A stretch of DNA of 9,525 nt, from contig PLTE01000323.1 of assembly GCA_003164375.1 (NCBI GenBank), forward strand, positions 1 through 9,525, written 5' to 3'. The position numbers and the translations under genes were made by a program. The notes beneath the pieces are model-generated. The model was not told where the DNA came from and made no database searches. It saw only the letters and a list, made by a program, of their open reading frames with translations. Every line of letters begins with the position of its first letter. Positions within the stretch are counted from its first letter, which is position 1. Shown piece by piece: positions 5,773 through 9,525 of the stretch. The DNA is from Hyphomicrobiales bacterium. GTDB lineage: Bacteria > Pseudomonadota > Alphaproteobacteria > Rhizobiales > Xanthobacteraceae.

Positions 5773-6576
5773 ATGACCGACGCCGACAAAGATCCGTTCC
5801 CGTTGCCGGGCGTCATGCCGGACCGATTGCCCGAAAACGCCCAGGCACCGGCAGACTTCGATCCCAAAGCGCTCGCCAAGGCGCTGTTGCGAGCAACACG
5901 GGCGGGTGCGCTTGCGACCCTCGATCGCAACACCGGTCATCCCTTCGCGTCGCTCGTCAACGTCGCGACCGATGCCGACGGCTCGCCCGTGATCCTGGTT
6001 TCCCGGCTCGCCACTCATACCGCCAACCTCGAAGTCGACGGTCGCGCCTCGGTCCTGCTGACGACCGCCGGCAAGGGCGATCCGTTGGCGCATCCGCGCC
6101 TGACCGTCCTCGGCAGCTTCGCCCGCATCGCGCGGGACGACCGCGCGGAGCCACGCCTGCGTCGGCGTTTCCTCGCCCGCCACCCAAAATCGGAGCTCTA
6201 TGCCGGGTTTGCCGATTTTTCGTTCTGGAAGCTCGATCCGGTGTCCGCTCATCTCAACGGCGGCTTTGCCCGCGCCGCCGATCTGAAAGCCGGCGACGTA
6301 ATGACCGATGTCTCGAACGCGGAGGATTTGATCGAGGCCGAAGCGAGCGCGGTGGCGCACATGAATACAGACCATGCCGACGCGGTGCGGCTTTATGCGA
6401 CAAAGCTCCTGGGAGCGCCGGACGGCGCCTGGCGGCTTACAGGGCTCGATTCGGACGGCCTCGACCTCGCCTGCGGCGACGCGACGCTGCGGCTGGCGTT
6501 TCCGGAGCGCGTTACCACTGCCCACCAATTGCGCAAGGTAGTCGTGGATTTGGCCGCCCAGGCAAGAGCCGATTAA
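5773..6576 (+). CDS. HugZ-family / pyridoxamine 5'-phosphate oxidase-like FMN-binding protein
   Basis: The 267-residue cytosolic protein has two parts. Residues about 30-165 match the split-barrel flavin-binding fold, with TRAGALATLDRNTGHPFASLVNVA (42-65) as first strands, VLLTT (94-98) and the FSFWKLDPVSAHLNGGFARA segment (149-168). Residues about 184-262 match DUF2470, with HMNTDHADAVRLYA (196-209). This split-barrel plus DUF2470 layout is that of HugZ/ChuZ haem-degrading proteins and related stress proteins. Whether this one degrades haem, binds it or does something else cannot be read from the sequence; no haem uptake genes are adjacent. GGAGGATTATC before the ATG at 5773 is a strong ribosome binding site. 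It lies between chvI (divergent) and pckA (same strand, 235 bp on). The name HugZ family is secure; the reaction is not. Confidence 0.9.
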   Translation: MTDADKDPFPLPGVMPDRLPENAQAPADFDPKALAKALLRATRAGALATLDRNTGHPFASLVNVATDADGSPVILVSRLATHTANLEVDGRASVLLTTAGKGDPLAHPRLTVLGSFARIARDDRAEPRLRRRFLARHPKSELYAGFADFSFWKLDPVSAHLNGGFARAADLKAGDVMTDVSNAEDLIEAEASAVAHMNTDHADAVRLYATKLLGAPDGAWRLTGLDSDGLDLACGDATLRLAFPERVTTAHQLRKVVVDLAAQARAD

Positions 6577-6597
6577 AAATGGAGCGCGGCAGCATTT

Positions 6598-6612
6598 CGC
6601 TGCACTGCAGCG
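6598..6612. repeat. Perfect 7-bp inverted repeat after the HugZ-family gene
   Basis: CGCTGCA (6598-6604) and TGCAGCG (6606-6612) are perfect inverted arms around a single C, directly abutting the first copy of the 15-bp direct repeat. A one-base centre is too tight for a normal hairpin and looks more like a protein-binding dyad. An alternative hairpin pairs GCAGC (6589-6593) with GCTGC (6599-6603). No T-run follows. Confidence 0.45.
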
Positions 6613-6660
6613 GTGGAACGCGCGCGCTAATTCCAGGTTAGCTTTGAGGAGGCTGCGGCC

Positions 6661-6689
6661 TTGGCAGACGCCAGGATGCTCGATATAGG
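6661..6689 (+). promoter_or_regulatory. Candidate sigma-70-type promoter of pckA
   Basis: TTGGCA (6661-6666), a 17-bp spacer and TATAGG (6684-6689) form a well-spaced promoter toward pckA, and the -10 is identical to that proposed for ahcY. The predicted start near 6696 gives a leader of about 115 nt. That leader begins with a small hairpin (CGCCT 6696-6700, AGGCG 6706-6710) and ends with a strong ribosome binding site. A lone TATAAC at 6771 has no partner -35. Confidence 0.5.
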
Positions 6690-6801
6690 GTCGCACGCCT
6701 GCCGGAGGCGGGTGAGCTCGCAACAGCGCGGCAGCATTTACCACCGCCGCGGCGAGCCGAGGAGCGGGCCTATAACGGGCTCAAATTCGGGGTTAGGTGG
6801 C

Positions 6802-6806
6802 GGAGG
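6802..6806 (+). promoter_or_regulatory. Ribosome binding site that decides the pckA start
   Basis: GGAGG lies 5 nt before the GTG at 6812. The GTG at 6797 would place GGAGG inside the coding region and has only a weak upstream match. The protein from 6812 begins (M)QESGVRNG, as I recall for Bradyrhizobium-type PckA, which supports this choice. Confidence 0.75.
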
Positions 6807-6811
6807 CTAGG

Positions 6812-8419
6812 GTGCAGGAATCGGGTGTCAGGAACGGCGCGTACGGCGCCGACAAATTCGGCTTTAAAAATCTCTCCGGTCTCCATTGGAATCTGCCCGA
6901 CTCGATTCTCGTCGAGCACGCGATCAAGAACGGCGAAGGCGCTCTGGTGCAGGGCGGCGCGTTTTGCGCCGAGACCGGCGTGCACACGGGCCGCAGCCCG
7001 AAGGACAAGCACACCGTCGTCGATGCGCTGACCGAAAATACCGTGTGGTGGGACGGCAACCGCAAGCTCAGCCAGGCCAATTTCCAGCTGCTCTACGACG
7101 ACATGATTGCGCATGCGCGCGGCAAGACGCTTTATGCGCAGGATCTCTATGGCGGCGCCGATCCGAGCTACCGGATAAAAACGCGGGTCTTCACCGAGCT
7201 CGCCTGGCACTCGCTGTTCATTCGCACGCTGCTGATCCGGCCGGAACGCTCCGAGCTCGCGCATTACGTTCCCGATTTCACCATTCTGTGCCTGCCGTCG
7301 TTCAAGGCGGATCCCAAGCGGCACGGCGTGCGCAGCGAGACGGTGATCGCGATCAACTTCACCAAGCGCGTCATCCTGATCGGCGGCAGCTACTACGCCG
7401 GCGAGATGAAGAAGTCGGTGTTCACCACGCTCAACTACTACCTGCCGGCCGAAAGCGTGATGCCGATGCACTGCTCGGCGAATGTCGGCCCTGACGGCGA
7501 CGTCGCGGTGTTCTTCGGCCTGTCCGGCACCGGCAAAACCACGCTGTCGTCTGATCCCAAGCGCCCGCTGATCGGCGATGACGAGCATGGCTGGGCACCC
7601 GACGGCGTGTTCAACGTCGAGGGTGGCTGCTACGCCAAGGTGATCAACCTGTCCGAGAAGGCCGAGCCGGAAATCTGGGCCGCCACTCATCGCTTCGGCT
7701 CGGTGCTGGAAAACGTGGTGGCCGATTCTCGCGGCCGGCTGGATCTGACCGACCAGCGCCACACTGAAAACACCCGCTCGTGCTACCCGGTGGAATTCAT
7801 CCCCAACGCCGTGCCGTCCGGCCGTGGCGGCATTCCGCGCAATGTGGTGATGCTGGCGTGCGATGCGTTCGGCGTGCTGCCGCCGATTGCCAAGCTCTCG
7901 TCGGCGCAGGCGATGTATCACTTCCTGTCCGGCTACACGGCCCTGGTCGCCGGCACTGAAAAAGGCCTCGGTTCCGAGCCGCAGGCCACGTTCAGCGCCT
8001 GCTTCGGAGCACCCTTCCTGCCGCGTCGCGCCGAGCTGTACGGGCAGATGTTGTCCGAACTGATCGCCAAGAACGGTGCTGATTGCTGGTTGGTCAACAC
8101 CGGCTGGTCCGGCGGCGCTTACGGCGTCGGCAGCCGCATGGCGATCCGTCATACCCGGGCGCTGATCAATGCGGCACTCGACGGCTCGCTGGCCAAGGTG
8201 TCTTTCCACCAGGAGAAGTTCTTCGGCCTGCTGATCCCCGAAGCCGTGCCGGGTCTGCCGAGCGAGATCCTCGACCCGCGTCAGGCCTGGGCCGACAAAG
8301 ACGCCTATGACGCCGCCGCCAACGGCCTGGTTGCGCGTTTTGAGAAAAACTTCGCGCCGTTCGCCAGCCACGTTGGCCCCGACGTGCACGCCGTGGCCCT
8401 GAAGGCCGGCCACAAATAA
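6812..8419 (+). CDS. pckA: Phosphoenolpyruvate carboxykinase (ATP)
   Basis: The enzyme converts oxaloacetate and ATP to phosphoenolpyruvate, ADP and CO2, the first committed step of gluconeogenesis from C4 acids in the cytosol. The product has 535 residues from GTG 6812, normal for the ATP-dependent class. Visible motifs are GRSPKDK (60-66) with the substrate-binding Arg, GEMKKS (197-202) with the metal-site Lys, MHCSANVG (219-226) with the metal-site His, the P-loop GLSGTGKTTL (236-245), DDEHGW (256-261), EGGCYAK (270-276) and ENTR (319-322). All key residues are intact. A long antisense frame across the gene is a codon-bias shadow. In rhizobia pckA is classically adjacent to chvI; here the HugZ-family gene lies between them. 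Its own promoter (6661-6689) and a 3' hairpin (8431-8468) suggest a monocistronic unit. Confidence 0.98.
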   Translation: MQESGVRNGAYGADKFGFKNLSGLHWNLPDSILVEHAIKNGEGALVQGGAFCAETGVHTGRSPKDKHTVVDALTENTVWWDGNRKLSQANFQLLYDDMIAHARGKTLYAQDLYGGADPSYRIKTRVFTELAWHSLFIRTLLIRPERSELAHYVPDFTILCLPSFKADPKRHGVRSETVIAINFTKRVILIGGSYYAGEMKKSVFTTLNYYLPAESVMPMHCSANVGPDGDVAVFFGLSGTGKTTLSSDPKRPLIGDDEHGWAPDGVFNVEGGCYAKVINLSEKAEPEIWAATHRFGSVLENVVADSRGRLDLTDQRHTENTRSCYPVEFIPNAVPSGRGGIPRNVVMLACDAFGVLPPIAKLSSAQAMYHFLSGYTALVAGTEKGLGSEPQATFSACFGAPFLPRRAELYGQMLSELIAKNGADCWLVNTGWSGGAYGVGSRMAIRHTRALINAALDGSLAKVSFHQEKFFGLLIPEAVPGLPSEILDPRQAWADKDAYDAAANGLVARFEKNFAPFASHVGPDVHAVALKAGHK

Positions 8420-8430
8420 AGCTTCGAGAG

Positions 8431-8468
8431 CGGCATCAATTCGACTGAGTTAGGTCGAGTTGATGCCG
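8431..8468 (+). terminator. Large hairpin ending pckA, between convergent genes
   Basis: CGGCATCAATTCGAC (8431-8445) pairs with GTCGAGTTGATGCCG (8454-8468) around the loop TGAGTTAG. In the pckA transcript the stem is 15 bp and unbroken because U8440 and G8459 form a wobble pair. In the opposite transcript the same position is an A/C mismatch. It starts 11 bp after the pckA stop and ends 2 bp before the stop of the convergent response regulator. No T-run follows on either strand, so it may need Rho or act as a 3' stabiliser. It could also be one copy of a dispersed palindromic element. Confidence 0.65.
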
Positions 8469-8470
8469 TC

Positions 8471-8899
8471 CTAAGCCTGCAACTCCCCCACGACAGGCGC
8501 TGACCAACCCGCCGGCATCACCGGTGTCGCGTTGGCCGCCGCCGCCAGCTTGGTGGCAAGTTCGGTGCGTCGGAACGGTTTGAGCACGATGCCCGCGGGA
8601 TCGACCGACTGCATCCGTTCCATCGCGTCGCTATCGGCCGAGCCGGTGAGAAACACGATGCGCGCCGCACTGCGCGCCATGATGACACGGGCGGTTTCCA
8701 CGCCGTCTCGTGAGCCTTTCAGGCCGAGATCCATCAGCACAACATCCGGCTGACAGGTGACCGCGAGTTCGATCGCGCGTTCGGATGTGGCGGCAGAACC
8801 CACCAGATTGTAGTTTAACCGCCGGACCACGGCAGCGATTGTCATCGCCATCACATCCTGATCCTCGACGATCAGCAGGCGTTTTCCAGTTCCAGGCAT
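8471..8899 (-). CDS. Single-domain response regulator (receiver only)
   Basis: The 142-residue product is a CheY-like receiver domain with no output domain. LLIVEDQD (8-15) gives acidic residues E12 and D13. The phosphoacceptor is D57 in VVLMDLGLKG, followed by DGVETA. T85 is in VFLTGS and K107 in VLKPF. The C-terminal 20 residues are Ala/Pro-rich. I chose the ATG at 8899 because GGGAGAGATC precedes it; a TTG at 8929 would add ten residues without support. No histidine kinase is adjacent, so it is an orphan whose partner is unknown. It probably acts by protein contact, in a phosphorelay or on a kinase. It converges on pckA and ends next to the shared hairpin. Confidence 0.93.
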   Translation of the reverse strand: MPGTGKRLLIVEDQDVMAMTIAAVVRRLNYNLVGSAATSERAIELAVTCQPDVVLMDLGLKGSRDGVETARVIMARSAARIVFLTGSADSDAMERMQSVDPAGIVLKPFRRTELATKLAAAANATPVMPAGWSAPVVGELQA

Positions 8900-8945
8900 G
8901 ATCTCTCCCGATCCGCTGTGACGGGGCAACCTAGGCGGCAGAAGT

Positions 8946-8970
8946 AAAAAACTGGTTACCGGCGCACCGG
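8946..8970 (-). terminator. Weak candidate terminator of the D-aminopeptidase-like gene
   Basis: On the minus strand CCGG-TGCG-CCGG (8970-8959), extendable by one G-U pair, is followed after 7 nt by six T residues (8951-8946). The position, just after the stop at 8980, fits a terminator. The stem is short and the T-run is displaced, so this is only tentative. The promoter of the response regulator must also lie in 8900-8979. Confidence 0.3.
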
Positions 8971-8979
8971 CCCGCGGCT

Positions 8980-9525
8980 TTAGTTCCGGCTGTAGAGCAG
9001 GCCTTTGGCGCGGCCGCCGTTGACGTAAAGCCCGGTCACATCGCCGGTGGCGTCACGCAGCACACGAACGTCGAGCCAGCCCTGGAACAACTGGCTCGGC
9101 ATCAGCACGCGCAGGATGTCACCCTCCACGCCGGTGAGCTGCCAGTGCTGGCCCGTGAGCAAGGGTCCGCTGACGGCCACGGTATCGCCGGCGATCGTCC
9201 AGCGCGCGGCCATGTCGGCACAGCGATAGGTACCGTCGAGACCGCCCGGCAGCGGGGCGTCGGCGGTCACGCGGTGGAAATGCTGGACGTGACCGGAGGC
9301 GAGTTCCACCTCGACACTGTCGGCATGTGGACGGATCAGCAGGGCGAAAGCTCCCTTTCCGGCCAATAAACGGCCGTCCTCGGCGGGTTTGACGCCCATC
9401 GGCACACCATATGGCGTGGCGGTGACAACCCCGGTGTCGGAGACCGCGAGATCCAGCGTCATCGGACCTGTCGCATCGAGGTAGCGGCCGGCGAGACCGT
9501 CGAGCTTTGGCATCGGCGGCACCGC
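8980..9525 (-). CDS. C-terminal part of a probable D-aminopeptidase-like serine hydrolase, cut by right edge
   Basis: About 181 residues are visible, ending in GLLYSRN and a TAA at 8982-8980. The frame is open to the window edge, so the true start is probably outside; the GTG at 9522 is an unlikely start. Two similar repeats appear: LAGRYLDATGPMTLDLAVSD near the beginning and LDGTYRCADMAARWTIAGD in the middle, each followed by beta strands. This suggests two small beta-barrel domains. Their order and wording recall the B and C domains of D-aminopeptidase (the Ochrobactrum DAP type), which follow a penicillin-binding-protein-like catalytic domain. No catalytic residue is visible because that domain would lie to the right. 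The family call is from memory and moderate; a stand-alone lipocalin-like protein is the alternative. Confidence 0.6.
   Translation of the reverse strand, partial: AVPPMPKLDGLAGRYLDATGPMTLDLAVSDTGVVTATPYGVPMGVKPAEDGRLLAGKGAFALLIRPHADSVEVELASGHVQHFHRVTADAPLPGGLDGTYRCADMAARWTIAGDTVAVSGPLLTGQHWQLTGVEGDILRVLMPSQLFQGWLDVRVLRDATGDVTGLYVNGGRAKGLLYSRN

Larger units (their letters stand above)
6583..6739. repeat. 15-bp direct repeat bracketing the pckA promoter
   Basis: AGCGCGGCAGCATTT occurs exactly at 6583-6597 and 6725-6739, 142 bp apart in the same orientation. The first copy begins 7 bp after the HugZ-family stop; the second lies about 73 bp before the pckA start. The candidate promoter at 6661-6689 lies between them. 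Flanking bases differ, so this is not a longer duplication. It could be a paired regulator site or the footprint of an old local duplication. No gene is seen in 6577-6811. Confidence 0.6.

Noticed and set aside
5593..6744. Upstream extension of the ChvI frame, giving a 615-residue protein
   Set aside because: ChvI is complete from the ATG at 5592 with a ribosome binding site. The extension runs antisense through the HugZ-family gene and matches nothing I recognise.
6770..8413. 547-codon open frame antisense to pckA
   Set aside because: pckA on the plus strand has every catalytic motif of its family. The antisense frame is His/Arg/Gly-rich, shows no recognisable domain and is a known effect of G+C-rich codon bias.
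8431..8468. Canonical Rho-independent terminator
   Set aside because: The stem is strong but no T-run follows on either strand, so it is reported as a hairpin terminator of uncertain mechanism.
1..9525. Mobile element, phage gene, CRISPR array, tRNA or rRNA
   Set aside because: No transposase or integrase motifs, long terminal inverted repeats, regularly spaced repeats or RNA-gene signatures were seen on either strand.

Overview
The window looks like chromosomal DNA of an alphaproteobacterium of the order Hyphomicrobiales (Rhizobiales). This rests on high G+C, GTG starts, and the gene order pckA / chvI-chvG-hprK-EIIA(Man)-ptsH / ahcY, which from memory is a conserved rhizobial neighbourhood. 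The pckA start region also resembles Bradyrhizobium-type PckA. The family assignment (Nitrobacteraceae or Xanthobacteraceae-like) is inference. I see no mobile element, phage gene, tRNA, rRNA or CRISPR array.

Layout, left to right. Positions 1-692 (-) hold the N-terminal half of S-adenosylhomocysteinase (ahcY), cut by the left edge, with a promoter and a near-perfect 20-bp palindrome upstream. Positions 916-1314 (-) encode a small unrecognised protein. Then, all on the minus strand: HPr (ptsH, 1445-1771), a mannose-type EIIA (1768-2169), a 272-bp gap, a short HPr kinase (hprK, 2442-2897), the sensor kinase ChvG (2897-4753) and its regulator ChvI (4897-5592). A HugZ-family FMN-binding protein (5773-6576, +) is divergent from chvI. 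It is followed by pckA (6812-8419, +), which ends in a large hairpin shared with a convergent single-domain response regulator (8471-8899, -). The right edge (8980-9525, -) holds the C-terminal part of what is probably a D-aminopeptidase-like hydrolase.

How the genes work together. ChvG/ChvI is the envelope/acid-stress two-component system of rhizobia and agrobacteria. HprK, HPr and EIIA form an incomplete, regulatory phosphotransferase branch with no sugar permease in view. The chvG stop overlaps the hprK start (TAATG) and the EIIA stop overlaps the ptsH start (ATGA), so envelope sensing and the PTS branch are coupled at the level of translation. pckA gates gluconeogenesis, so the locus joins envelope signalling, carbon/nitrogen-state signalling and central carbon flux.

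The core is a known rhizobial arrangement, and I do not see a new multi-gene system. The points most worth checking are regulatory: the palindrome in front of ahcY, a 17-bp sequence shared at nearly the same distance in front of ahcY and the HugZ-family gene, and a repeat-rich pckA leader. Coding assignments are mostly firm. Promoters, operators and hairpin functions are inferred from sequence alone.
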